DNA of 64,000 nucleotides from DASUPK01 sp963763955. Lineage in GTDB: Bacteria; Actinomycetota; Thermoleophilia; Solirubrobacterales; 70-9. Positions 7,796-16,140 of the stretch are shown one piece after another. Both the position numbers and the translations under genes were made by a program. Under the pieces are notes generated by a model. It did not search any database. It worked only from the letters and a program-made list of their open reading frames with translations, and was not told the origin of the DNA. The stretch's first letter is position 1. Every line of letters starts with the position of its first letter. The stretch spans positions 186,001 through 250,000 of the forward strand of contig CAVXQP010000016.1 of NCBI GenBank assembly GCA_963763955.1. The letters run 5' to 3'.

Positions 7796-8802
7796 ATCGG
7801 CGAGAGCGTGTAGCGCCGGAGCCGGCGCCTGATGTACCAGCCGCCGAAGGACAGGAACGCCGCCGAAATCAGCAGAACGGACGCGAAGGCGTAGAGGGTC
7901 TGCTCGAATGGAACGACCGAGAGCCCTTCGGCGTTGTCGACGATGGTCGCTGCCAGCGGCCGCGTCGGCTCGACGAAGAAGATGACCCCATCGAGCGGAT
8001 TCGGCGCGAACGCGACCGAGCCGGTGACCATCGAGAGCATGATCGCCTCGCCGAGAGCCCGGGCGGTCGCCAGCACAGCCGCGGCCACGATCGCCGGGCG
8101 GGCGGCGCGGACGCTGACCGTCCAGAGGGCGCGCCAGCGGTTCACGCCGAGCGAGACGGAGCCCTCACGCCAGCCGATCGGCACGGCCCGGAGGGCATCG
8201 ACGACGATCGCGATCATGATCGGGGTGATCATTATCGTGAGGATCAGGACGCCGACCCCCCAGTTGAAGCCGTTCAAGCTGACCACCCCCGCCACCGAGT
8301 CCTTGGCTCCCGAGCTGATCAGGTGGTTGCCGACGAAGGGAACGACCACCAGGATCCCGATCAACCCGTAGATGACGGACGGCACGGCCGCGAGTAGGCG
8401 CACCACGGGCTCGAGGACGCGCCGCAGGGCCTCCGGGGCGAACTCGACGATGAACATCGCGGAGAGCAGCGCGAAAGCGGTCCCGATGATGACCGCGCCA
8501 AGGGTGATCAATGCCGTCGCGTAGATCAGCGGCCACGCGTGCATCGTGTAGACGTATTGGCTCGGGTTCCCCGGAGACTCGAAGATCGAAGTGAGCTCGT
8601 CGTCGACGTTGCCGCCCGCGAATGGGTTGAACCAGTCGAGGCCGTTGTGTGAGAAGGATGGCCAGGCCTTCGCGAAGACGAAGACGATCATCCCGGCGAT
8701 CAGCGCCAGCACGACGCATGCCAGCGCGCCGAGCATGAGCTCGGCGCGCTGGTCACTGCGGTTCCTCGGTCCCGCCTTTTGGAGACCGAAACGGCGTCTC
8801 AT
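7792..8802 (-). CDS. pstC: Phosphate ABC transporter permease PstC (copy 1)
   Basis: A 336-residue permease with six predicted helices. A large extracytoplasmic loop after the first helix (SHNGLDWFNPF onward) and the coupling loop WREGSVSLG with RWRALWTVSV place it in the PstC half of the importer. VPSVIYGLIGI in the third span is a typical family segment. It overlaps pstS by one base and pstA by four, a fully coupled order of pstS-pstC-pstA-pstB. Expression should follow the Pho box before pstS. Confidence 0.93.
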   Translation of the reverse strand: MRRRFGLQKAGPRNRSDQRAELMLGALACVVLALIAGMIVFVFAKAWPSFSHNGLDWFNPFAGGNVDDELTSIFESPGNPSQYVYTMHAWPLIYATALITLGAVIIGTAFALLSAMFIVEFAPEALRRVLEPVVRLLAAVPSVIYGLIGILVVVPFVGNHLISSGAKDSVAGVVSLNGFNWGVGVLILTIMITPIMIAIVVDALRAVPIGWREGSVSLGVNRWRALWTVSVRAARPAIVAAAVLATARALGEAIMLSMVTGSVAFAPNPLDGVIFFVEPTRPLAATIVDNAEGLSVVPFEQTLYAFASVLLISAAFLSFGGWYIRRRLRRYTLSPI

Positions 8803-9620
8803 CAGTGGAGCGGTACCCAGTCCGATCCGATGATCTTGTTCGCCTTCTTGTTGTGCAGCGTCCAGCTGACGAACTTCTTCACGCCACCAACCGGCGCGCC
8901 GCGGGTGACGAAGTAGAAGCTACGCACACCCCCGTACTGGAACGATGCTGCATTTCGCAGCGTGCACGCGACACCGTTGTAGTTGACCGTGTGCACGCCG
9001 TTCGTGAAGGCCAGGGATACGTATCCGATTCCCTGGTTGTCACTTTGGACGCCCTGCTGAACCAGTCCGTTGGAGGCCTTGGCGGCCACGAACGATCCCT
9101 GGTTGGTGCCGCCCAGGAAGATATTCCTGAACGCATCGTGCGTTCCCGATGTCGGAGCCCGCCCGATGGGGTCGATGCTGCCGCTGATCGGAGCCCCTGG
9201 CACCTGGCTCCAGTTCGTGAATGTCGGGCCGACGAAGATGTTCTTGATCGTGGCCGCGGTGATGTTGCCCAGCGGGTTGGAGTTGTTGGTGATCATGCAG
9301 ATCGCGTCGCGCGCAATCTTCGTGAACACGAGTCCGCCCGGGTCGCCGGCGGCCGGGTCGCGAGAGGACGCGCCGATCGAGACGCGGCCCTTCGAGACGT
9401 CGGAGATGCCGACGTTCGAACCGCCCTGCAGGATCCGGAAGCCGTACTTCTTGCCCTTCTTGGTCTTGATCCAGGACCTGGCGAGCTGGGTCTCCAGCGG
9501 GAAGACCGAGGTCGATCCGCTGATCGTGATGATCTTCTTCGCCTGCGCCGCAGCCGGCACCGCCGCGACAAGCGACAATGCGGCGATGACCGCCAGCAGG
9601 CGAATTCCTCTTCGTGACAC
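8802..9620 (-). CDS. pstS: Phosphate-binding protein PstS (copy 1)
   Basis: A 272-residue periplasmic-type binding protein with a Sec signal peptide (cleavage expected around residues 25-28, after the AAAQA stretch) and no lipobox Cys. ISGSTSVFPL at about 33-42 is the first phosphate-binding loop, and GRAPTSGTHDAF in the middle is the second. The start is GTG with AAAGGAG eight bases upstream. The second PstS in this window is a lipoprotein, so the two differ in anchoring. Four 11-base Pho repeats lie 65-102 bases upstream. Confidence 0.92.
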   Translation of the reverse strand: MSRRGIRLLAVIAALSLVAAVPAAAQAKKIITISGSTSVFPLETQLARSWIKTKKGKKYGFRILQGGSNVGISDVSKGRVSIGASSRDPAAGDPGGLVFTKIARDAICMITNNSNPLGNITAATIKNIFVGPTFTNWSQVPGAPISGSIDPIGRAPTSGTHDAFRNIFLGGTNQGSFVAAKASNGLVQQGVQSDNQGIGYVSLAFTNGVHTVNYNGVACTLRNAASFQYGGVRSFYFVTRGAPVGGVKKFVSWTLHNKKANKIIGSDWVPLH

Positions 9621-9684
9621 AAGTGCTCCTTTCGGTCTCTCAAACGAGGACCGCGGGAGTCTCTCCGCGACACAGAGGGGTTGT

Positions 9685-9722
9685 GTGACTAGACCGTGAC
9701 CAACCTGTAACAGCGATGTAAA
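9685..9722 (-). promoter_or_regulatory. Pho box upstream of pstS copy 1 (four repeats)
   Basis: On the plus strand TGTGA (9685), CGTGA (9696), TGTAA (9707) and TGTAA (9718) start exactly 11 bases apart. Read toward pstS they are TTACA, TTACA, TCACG and TCACA units. This phasing and core match the PhoB/PhoP box design known from enterobacteria and Streptomyces. The box lies about 65 bases before the pstS start. Confidence 0.82.
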
Positions 9723-9805
9723 TACGAGTCAGTGCAGGGGAAAAGTCAACTTCCTTACTCGACTTTGGCGATGGCCAAACCTGCCCGGAGCCCCGGCCCC
9801 GGAAC

Positions 9806-9837
9806 GACGACGGCCGCGCTCTCGCGCGGCCGTCGTC
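9806..9837 (-). terminator. Long GC hairpin, probable terminator without U tract
   Basis: ACGACGGCCGCGC and its perfect complement are separated by TCTC, giving a 13-14 bp stem. It sits about 40 bases downstream of the stop of the leftward secreted-protein gene and before the pstS promoter. There is no T run on either side, as is common for actinobacterial terminators. Confidence 0.65.
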
Positions 9838-9878
9838 TGGAAAGGAGAGGCTGCTTTCGAGCCTTGCTGCATTGACTG

Positions 9879-11120
9879 CTACTTCTTCTTGCCGCCCTTG
9901 CACTTGCCGAAGCCAGAAAGACCGATCGACTGTGGAGCGGAGGTGTACTCGCCGGCGGAGTTGCCGATCACCGGCTCGCCAATGGCGACAAGCCAGGCCT
10001 TCGTCTTCGGCTGACCCTTGCGCTGACATGGGGTCGAGTCGAATCCGATGGTCTGCTCGGCCGTGTTGCCACCGCTCAGCGCGTTGCCGTTCGGCAGCAG
10101 AGCCGTCTGGGTCTGGCGGTCGACCTGGCCGCAGCCGAAGCCGGCACCGGGGAAGGTCCCCGAGCACTGCTCGAGGGCGCCCTCGTTGGCGCCGCCGCCG
10201 GCGGTCCCGGAGACGATGGGCTCATCACCGGGCAGATCGATGGTCTTGTTGCTGTACAGGGCCCAACCCTTGATCGTCTGGTTGCAGCTGAACGACAGCT
10301 TCTGATCGCCCGGGGTCGTTGCCGGTCTGATCGAGCCGGAGCAGGAGACCGGGAAATTGTTGACTCCGGCAGCCTGCGCCACGCTGCTGCTCTTCTGCGC
10401 TCCGCCGCCCCCACAGCTCTTGCCCTTGTAGGCCTTCAGGCTGACCGGGATCGGCTCGGAGACGAACTCCCCGACGGTGGTCGAGTCGCCACCCGTCGTG
10501 AACGAGGTGACGGGCGGCTCGCCGCCCACGAACAGGTTGAGCTGGAGCGGGTCCTTGCCTGAACTGCAGGGACTCGCGGCCAGCTTGATCTTCTGGGTGA
10601 CCAGGGTGCCTCCGGCGATCACCTCGGTGCACGGCGCACCAACGATGCCATTTCGGTTGACAGGCGTGCTCGAGATGCGCGTGAACCCCCCGCAGGTGAG
10701 CGGGGTGGCCGTCGCGCCCGGGTACGGCGGGACGGGGGAGGTCCAGCCGGTCGTGCCCGGCGGCTGCGTGCCGGGAGCTGCGCGATCGGGGACTCCGCAG
10801 CCGAAGCCGACCCCCGAGCCGCTGCAGGTCAGGAACGAGGTCGCCGCCCCGGCCCTTGGTGCACTGAATCCCTTGATCTTCTTGTTCGCGCCGATGGTGT
10901 AGGCGCGCGTCGTGGCATCGCAACTCCACTTCAGCGTCGCCGACGTCCCCTTGGCGCTGCCCTTCGGGACCAGCTTGGCCTTGCAGTTGCCTACGTTGGA
11001 CGCTGAGGCGGTGGAGGCCGACCCGAGGGCGGCGATGCCCAGGACGCCGACAATCGAGACGAGAACAGCGATCCGCCGCCTGCCCCGCCAGCCGCGCTCG
11101 GATCGAGATGTGTTGATCAC
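9879..11120 (-). CDS. Secreted protein with a duplicated Cys-rich domain, function unknown
   Basis: A 413-residue exported protein. A basic N terminus and hydrophobic helix (about residues 17-38, ending STASA) form a signal peptide. The mature part contains two related halves: each has a xFSC/KWSC strand, then CSGSGVGFGCG in the first half and CSGTFPGAGFGCG in the second, followed by a Pro-rich loop and a VxxGEPxVxxF-like strand. Paired cysteines suggest disulfides. The C terminus is a short Lys tail. It lies between the two pst loci and has an 11-base Pho-like repeat upstream, so phosphate control is possible. I recognise no family; a surface or matrix protein is a guess. Confidence 0.78.
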   Translation of the reverse strand: MINTSRSERGWRGRRRIAVLVSIVGVLGIAALGSASTASASNVGNCKAKLVPKGSAKGTSATLKWSCDATTRAYTIGANKKIKGFSAPRAGAATSFLTCSGSGVGFGCGVPDRAAPGTQPPGTTGWTSPVPPYPGATATPLTCGGFTRISSTPVNRNGIVGAPCTEVIAGGTLVTQKIKLAASPCSSGKDPLQLNLFVGGEPPVTSFTTGGDSTTVGEFVSEPIPVSLKAYKGKSCGGGGAQKSSSVAQAAGVNNFPVSCSGSIRPATTPGDQKLSFSCNQTIKGWALYSNKTIDLPGDEPIVSGTAGGGANEGALEQCSGTFPGAGFGCGQVDRQTQTALLPNGNALSGGNTAEQTIGFDSTPCQRKGQPKTKAWLVAIGEPVIGNSAGEYTSAPQSIGLSGFGKCKGGKKK

Positions 11121-11276
11121 TTGAGTGGCTCCTTACGATCGTTTGGCCCGCCACAGGCGGACGGACGGGCGGCAGTCTTTCCGGGCGGGAGCCCCCGGAT
11201 GTTGCGATCCCGTGTACGCGATGTAAACGCGGTGAAAATAGGCGACCGGCGCGGTTACGGTTTCCTTCGCAGGCTG

Positions 11277-11304
11277 GTCACCTGCCGGTAACGCCGACGT
11301 GAAG
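11277..11304 (-). promoter_or_regulatory. Probable Pho box upstream of the secreted-protein gene
   Basis: GTCAC (11277), GTAAC (11288) and GTGAA (11299) start 11 bases apart. Read leftward this gives TTCAC, GTTAC and GTGAC units. The region is divergent: the leftward secreted-protein gene starts at 11120 and the rightward membrane gene at 11442. Only three units are present and the distance to either gene is long. Otherwise 11121-11441 shows no open frame I would call. Confidence 0.45.
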
Positions 11305-11441
11305 GCCCGGCCGCAAAATCCGGGAGCGGAATGCACGCCCCCCAGCGGAGACGCGCACGCGGAGCAGCCGCGGGGCCTTCAGCTCGGCGGGGATCGCAGG
11401 GCTCTCATGCTGGCGTTAGGTGGGCGCACCAAGCTGCGGCC

Positions 11442-12368
11442 ATGTGGCAGAGCACGACGGCTCACCCCGGTTGGCGGCGCGCGCGCAAGGCCGCCTCGGC
11501 GCTTGGGCCGGCGGCGGCCGTCCTGCTGATCGGCTTCCTGCTGGTCACGCGGGGTGCTTCCGTATCCGACGCGATCTCCTCCGTGCCGCCCTGGGCGATC
11601 GTCGGGGCGACGATGGCCCACCTGCTCACGCTGGGTCTGCGGACGGAGGCCTGGCGCACCGTGCTGCGTGCCGCCGGCTCCGAGGGCATCGATCTTCGCG
11701 CGCTGCACACCGCGAACGCCGGCGCCTTCCTCGCCGGAACCGTCCAGGGGCAAGCGGCGATGCCGACGCGGATCGCGCTGCTGCGGCGGTTCGGCGGCGA
11801 TCGCTCGCCCGGCGTCTCGCAGATCGCGCTCGCGGATGCCCCGATCGTCATGTTCGAGGTTTGTGCCTCGGCGCTGCTCGCAGCCGTGGCGTCGACCGCG
11901 GTAGGCGGGATACCGGGTTGGGCGCCCTGGGCGATGCTCGGTGGCGGCGTCGCCGTCCTCACGATCCTCCGGGTCGCCCACGATCGCTTCCGCAATCGCA
12001 GCTTCGTCGCGGGGCTGAGCGTCCTCGCTCGCCCCGACCTGCGTACGCGGCTCGCCGTCGTGGTGGCGGCATTCACCGGGATGGCCATCGTGCGCACCTG
12101 GATCGTGCTGAGCGCTTTCGACCTGCCCTCGAATCCCGCGCACGTCTGCCTCGTCCTATTCACGATGGGTGTGGTGGGCCTGCTGCCGATCGGAATCGGC
12201 ACCGGCCCGACGGCGACGGTCGCCGCGCTGGGGACCAGCAGCGTAGCCGTCGCCACGGCGGCGGGCATGGTGGTCAGCGCGGCAACGGTGCTGGCTGTCC
12301 TGATCTACGCCGGGCTGTGCTGGGCCTGGCGCGTCCGCGTCGGTGCCCCGGCGCCGGTGCGGCTCTAG
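11442..12368 (+). CDS. UPF0104-like integral membrane protein (LPG synthase TM domain family)
   Basis: A 308-residue protein with about eight predicted membrane helices. The arrangement, with a short basic N terminus, a polar loop holding LRTEAWRTVL and a late segment GVVGLLPIGIGTGPTATVAAL, resembles the flippase-like domain of lysylphosphatidylglycerol synthase (UPF0104). No synthase domain is attached, so a lipid-handling membrane role is only a family inference. The ATG at 11442 is the first one matching a membrane-protein start; upstream in-frame codons encode Arg/Ala-rich sequence without hydrophobic character. Its stop overlaps the convergent phoU stop in CTAG. Confidence 0.65.
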   Translation: MWQSTTAHPGWRRARKAASALGPAAAVLLIGFLLVTRGASVSDAISSVPPWAIVGATMAHLLTLGLRTEAWRTVLRAAGSEGIDLRALHTANAGAFLAGTVQGQAAMPTRIALLRRFGGDRSPGVSQIALADAPIVMFEVCASALLAAVASTAVGGIPGWAPWAMLGGGVAVLTILRVAHDRFRNRSFVAGLSVLARPDLRTRLAVVVAAFTGMAIVRTWIVLSAFDLPSNPAHVCLVLFTMGVVGLLPIGIGTGPTATVAALGTSSVAVATAAGMVVSAATVLAVLIYAGLCWAWRVRVGAPAPVRL

Positions 12369-13066
12369 CTGGAGGGCAGCGGCGCCTGGCCGGGGTGCGA
12401 AGCGTCCTCGAACTCCCGGAAGAGACCCGTGACGACGAAGGCGACCTGCTCGCCGATGTCGACGGCGTTGTCGCCGATCCGCTCGAGCGCGCGGGCCACG
12501 AGCATCATCGTCATCGCCCACTCGCGGGTGTCCTTGTCGTCTCCGACCTGGACCGCGATCTGGAAGCACTCCTTGTTCAGGTTGTCGATCAGGTCGTCCT
12601 GCCGGACGAGGTCGCGGGCCAGTTCGACGTCCCGGCCCTCGAACGCCTTCTTGGCCTGGGAGAGCATCGTGCGGCCCTGCTTGCCCATCAGCACGATGCG
12701 GTCGACCATCTCGTCGTGGACGGGGGCGTCGTGTCCGGTGAGCGGAATGACCTTGGAGATGTTCACGCACTGGTCCCCCATCCGCTCGATCGAGTGCATG
12801 ACGTGCAGCAGCGCGGAGATCAGCCGCAGGTCGGTTGCGACCGGTGCCTGGGTCGCCAGCAGGGTGAGGATCTCCTGGTGCACCTCGAGATAGCGGCCGT
12901 CGATGGAGTCGTCGTCGGCGATCACCAACTCGGCCAGCTCCATGTCCTGGTGCTGGACCGCCTCCATGGTCCGGTCCAGCGACGCGATCACCAGGTCCAG
13001 CCCGCCCAGGCAGTTCCGCTCGAGCTGGGCGAGATGATCCTGGTAATGCAGGCGTGCCTCCGCCAT
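12365..13066 (-). CDS. phoU: Phosphate signalling protein PhoU
   Basis: A 233-residue all-helical protein. Both copies of the metal-binding E-R-x-G-D motif of PhoU are present, ERMGDQCVN in the first three-helix bundle (about residues 112-120) and ERIGDNAVDIG in the second (about 205-215). PhoU links Pst transporter state to the Pho sensor kinase and keeps the regulon off when phosphate is ample. The start overlaps the pstB stop by one base, the usual order pstSCAB-phoU. This is the only phoU visible, although there are two pst systems. Confidence 0.93.
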   Translation of the reverse strand: MAEARLHYQDHLAQLERNCLGGLDLVIASLDRTMEAVQHQDMELAELVIADDDSIDGRYLEVHQEILTLLATQAPVATDLRLISALLHVMHSIERMGDQCVNISKVIPLTGHDAPVHDEMVDRIVLMGKQGRTMLSQAKKAFEGRDVELARDLVRQDDLIDNLNKECFQIAVQVGDDKDTREWAMTMMLVARALERIGDNAVDIGEQVAFVVTGLFREFEDASHPGQAPLPSS

Positions 13067-13956
13067 CAGCCGAATCTCCCGCTGACGTAGTCCTCCGTCT
13101 CCTTCTTCGAAGGCGTGGTGAAGATCTTGTCGGTGGCGTCCATCTCGACGAGGTGCCCTGGCTTCCCCGCTCCTTCGAGGTTGAAGAATGCCGTCGTGTC
13201 ACTCACCCGGGCCGCCTGTTGCATGTTGTGGGTGACGATCACGATCGTGTAGCGCGTCTTCAGATCCGCGATCAGGTCCTCGACCGCGAGGGTCGCGACC
13301 GGATCGAGCGCCGAGCAGGGCTCGTCCATCAGCAGCACCTCCGGCTCGATCGCGATCGCGCGGGAGATGCAGAGGCGCTGCTGCTGCCCGCCCGAGAGCC
13401 CAGACCCCTGGCCGTTGAGGCGGTCCTTGACCTCATCCCAGAGGTGGGCACCGCGTAGGGAGCGCTCCACGATGTCGTCCTTCTCGGACTTCGAGACGCC
13501 CTTGCGATTCAGCGTCAGACCGGCAGCGACGTTCTCGTAGACCGACATCGTGGGGAACGGGTTGGGGGCCTGAAAGACCATCCCGACCAGCCGGCGCACC
13601 TCAACCGGGTCGACGTTCGGCGCGTAGATGTCCTGGTCGTCCAGGACGACCTCGCCGTCGACCCGGGCACCGGGGGTGAGCTCGTGCATGCGGTTGAGCG
13701 AGCGAAGCATCGTGGTCTTCCCGCAGCCGGAGGAGCCGATCAGGGCGGTCACCTGGTTCGCCTCGATCGGCATCGTGACGTCCTTGACGGCGTGGAGGTC
13801 CCCGTAATAGAGGTTCACGTCCTTGACCGCGAAGCGCTTCGCCACGCGATCGACCTTATCGGCACCCCGTCCCTTGGCCGTCTTGGCGGTCCTCGCGAGG
13901 TCGGTCGCCACCGCCGCGCTTCGCGGATTCGTGGTCTTGTCGGCTGTCTCGGGCAT
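13066..13956 (-). CDS. pstB: Phosphate ABC transporter ATP-binding protein PstB (copy 2)
   Basis: A 296-residue ATPase. Walker A GSSGCGKT is at residues 74-81, signature LSGGQQQR and Walker B VLLMDEP follow in order, the switch His is in VTHNMQQA, and the C terminus EDYVSGRFG is typical of PstB. The ATG at 13956 is preceded directly by AGGAGGAAG; a start at 13989 would add 11 residues but has no ribosome site. About 45 N-terminal residues exceed the classical length. It sits between pstA2 and phoU. Confidence 0.94.
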   Translation of the reverse strand: MPETADKTTNPRSAAVATDLARTAKTAKGRGADKVDRVAKRFAVKDVNLYYGDLHAVKDVTMPIEANQVTALIGSSGCGKTTMLRSLNRMHELTPGARVDGEVVLDDQDIYAPNVDPVEVRRLVGMVFQAPNPFPTMSVYENVAAGLTLNRKGVSKSEKDDIVERSLRGAHLWDEVKDRLNGQGSGLSGGQQQRLCISRAIAIEPEVLLMDEPCSALDPVATLAVEDLIADLKTRYTIVIVTHNMQQAARVSDTTAFFNLEGAGKPGHLVEMDATDKIFTTPSKKETEDYVSGRFG

Positions 13957-13995
13957 CTTCCTCCTGTCCCTGGGCATTGGAAGTCTCAATCTTGG

Positions 13996-15099
13996 CTAGC
14001 GGAGCTCGGTTCCGAAGCGGCGATAGATCCAACGCGCGAGCAGGCTGAGGATCATCACGATCACGATCAGGGTGAGCGCCGCGGCCCAGGCCTTGTCGTA
14101 CGAGGCCTGGACGTCGACCCCCGGGTCCTTGTACTCACTGTAGGCGTAGACGGCGAGGTTCTGCATCCGGCCGCTGAGCGGATTGGTATTGACGGAGTCG
14201 ATCACGCCGGTGGTGACCAGCAGTGGCGCCGTTTCGCCGATCACCCTCGCGATGGCGAGCATGACGCCCGTGACCAACCCGGCCAGTGCGGTGGGCAGCA
14301 CGATTCGCGTCACCACCTTCCACTTCGGCGTCCCCAGCGCATAGGCAGCCTCGCGAAGGTGATCGGGAACGATCTTCAGGATCTCCTCCGCCGAGCGAAT
14401 CACGATCGGGATCATCAGCACCGAGAGGGCGACCGACCCGATGATGCCGAGACGGATGCCCGGTCCCAGGAACGCGGCGAAGAGAGCGTAGGCGAAGAGG
14501 CCCGCCACGATCGAGGGGATTCCTGTCATCACGTCGACGAAGAAGGTGAGGGCCTTCCGCAGTCGCCCCTTCCCGTACTCGTTGAGGTAGACCGCAGCCA
14601 TGATCCCGATCGGCACCGAGATCAGGGCGGCGACGCCGGTGATCACCAGGGTGCCGACGATCGCGTGCTGCGCACCGCCACCGGCCCCGATCACGCCACG
14701 GGACGATTCGGTGAAGAACGAGCCGTCGAACCGGGCCGTCCCTCTCTTGATCACCTCGTAGAGCAGTGAGAAGAGCGGCGTGACGGCGAGCCCGAAGCCG
14801 GTGACGATGCCGAGCGTCACCAGGCGGTCCATAGCCTGCCGCCTGTTCTCGGCGATCCGCGACCAGATGTAGGCCGTGGGCAGCGCGAAGACGGCGGTCA
14901 GGATGAGGAGAACGACGACGGTGAAGCTTCCGGTCGCGAGCAGGATGGCCGCCGCGATCAGGGCCGAACCCGCGCCCACCGCCCACATGAACCAGGACGG
15001 CAACGTGCCGCCGCTGACGGAGGGCCCCCCGAGGGTTGCGACCTGGTTCGCCGGGTCGAAGGCCGCGGCCGGATCTTCCCTGGGGGGCTGTTCAGCCAT
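13996..15099 (-). CDS. pstA: Phosphate ABC transporter permease PstA (copy 2)
   Basis: A 367-residue permease. The first 30 residues are polar and Pro-rich. Two helices lie close together near 35-80 and the six-helix transporter core follows, so it is longer at the N terminus than copy 1. The coupling loop LREAAYALG with WKVVTRIVLP matches PstA. GAGGGAQHAIVGTLVITGV begins the core. Stop and start lie close to pstB2 and pstC2 (39 and 9 bases), consistent with one operon. Confidence 0.92.
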   Translation of the reverse strand: MAEQPPREDPAAAFDPANQVATLGGPSVSGGTLPSWFMWAVGAGSALIAAAILLATGSFTVVVLLILTAVFALPTAYIWSRIAENRRQAMDRLVTLGIVTGFGLAVTPLFSLLYEVIKRGTARFDGSFFTESSRGVIGAGGGAQHAIVGTLVITGVAALISVPIGIMAAVYLNEYGKGRLRKALTFFVDVMTGIPSIVAGLFAYALFAAFLGPGIRLGIIGSVALSVLMIPIVIRSAEEILKIVPDHLREAAYALGTPKWKVVTRIVLPTALAGLVTGVMLAIARVIGETAPLLVTTGVIDSVNTNPLSGRMQNLAVYAYSEYKDPGVDVQASYDKAWAAALTLIVIVMILSLLARWIYRRFGTELR

Positions 15100-15108
15100 C
15101 CAGCTTCC

Positions 15109-16065
15109 TCATTGGACGTTTGAGCGGGAGATGACCAGCCGGGCGAGCATGTTGACCACGAGGGTGATGCCGAAGAGGACGAGCCCCGAGGCGATCAGGG
15201 CGTTGACGTCGACCCCCGAGGACTCGGGAAACTTGAGGGCGATGTTCGCCGCGATCGGGGTCGGGTTCTCCTGGCTGACCAGGTTGAAGGTGACGATCCC
15301 GGATACCGAGAGGATGATGGTCACGGCCATCGTCTCCCCCAGCGCGCGACCCAGTCCGAGCATCGAGCCACTGATCACCGCGGATTTGCCGAAGGGCAGG
15401 ACGGCCATGCGGATCATCTCCCAGCGGGTGGCGCCGAGTGCGAGGGCTCCCTCCTCGAGTCGCCGCGGCGTCTGCGAGAAGACCTCGCGGGCGACCGCCG
15501 AGACGATCGGCAGGATCATCACGGCGAGCACGAGCCCGGCGGTGAGCATGACCCGGCCGGTGACCGACGCCGGCCCCGCAAAGAACGGGATCCAGCTCAG
15601 ATGGGCGACCAACCAGTCCAGGATCGGGACCATTGCGGGGCCGAGGACGAAGATGCCCCAGAGTCCGTAGACGATGCTGGGGATCGCCGCGAGCAGGTCG
15701 ACGATGTAGGCGAGTGGGTTGGCGATCCGCCGCGGAGCGATGTGGCTGATGAAGAGTGCGACCGCGATGGCGAGCGGGACCGCGAGGACGACGGCGACCG
15801 CCGCCGCGAGGATCGTGCCGAAGGCGAGGGGCGCGATGTAGTCGACCAGGGTCTTGCCGTCGGGCAGGTCGGCGGTGTTGGCGGTGATCGCCGGCACCGA
15901 GTCGGCGATCAGGAAGATCGCGACGCCGGCGAGCAGCGCAAGGACGGTGACCGAAGCGATCACCGCGGCGCTCGAGAAGATCCGGTCTCCGGGCCTGCGC
16001 TTGCCACCGCTCGCGGAGGCCAGGATCTGGCCCGCCTGGGTTGTGGTGTCGGGGTGGGCTTCCAT
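15109..16065 (-). CDS. pstC: Phosphate ABC transporter permease PstC (copy 2)
   Basis: A 318-residue permease with six predicted helices. AIPSIVYGLWGIFVLGP is the typical third-span signature and RRLEEGALALGATRWEMIR the loop that docks on PstB. The short extracytoplasmic loop after helix 1 (about 25 residues) contrasts with the long loop in copy 1. It follows pstS2 after 75 bases that hold a strong hairpin, which may lower its expression relative to pstS2. Confidence 0.93.
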   Translation of the reverse strand: MEAHPDTTTQAGQILASASGGKRRPGDRIFSSAAVIASVTVLALLAGVAIFLIADSVPAITANTADLPDGKTLVDYIAPLAFGTILAAAVAVVLAVPLAIAVALFISHIAPRRIANPLAYIVDLLAAIPSIVYGLWGIFVLGPAMVPILDWLVAHLSWIPFFAGPASVTGRVMLTAGLVLAVMILPIVSAVAREVFSQTPRRLEEGALALGATRWEMIRMAVLPFGKSAVISGSMLGLGRALGETMAVTIILSVSGIVTFNLVSQENPTPIAANIALKFPESSGVDVNALIASGLVLFGITLVVNMLARLVISRSNVQ

Positions 16066-16088
16066 CAGTCTTGTGTGGAGACGGTTCG

Positions 16089-16120
16089 GGGGGCCCCGCG
16101 CCTTTCGGGCCGGGGCCCCC
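16089..16120 (-). terminator. Intercistronic GC hairpin between pstS2 and pstC2
   Basis: GGGGGCCCCG pairs with CGGGGCCCCC and continues inward past one bulged base, giving about 13 pairs around a short TTTCG loop. It lies between the pstS2 stop (16141) and the pstC2 start (16065). A stem here can block 3' exonucleases or attenuate readthrough, raising binding-protein mRNA over permease mRNA. There is no U tract. Confidence 0.6.
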
Positions 16121-16140
16121 TCTCCGCAGTTACCTCTGGA

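Noticed and set aside
11213..11240. TGTAC-TGTAA-GGTGA repeats near the secreted-protein gene
   Set aside because: Spacing is nine bases, not eleven, so it does not fit the Pho box geometry of the other sites.
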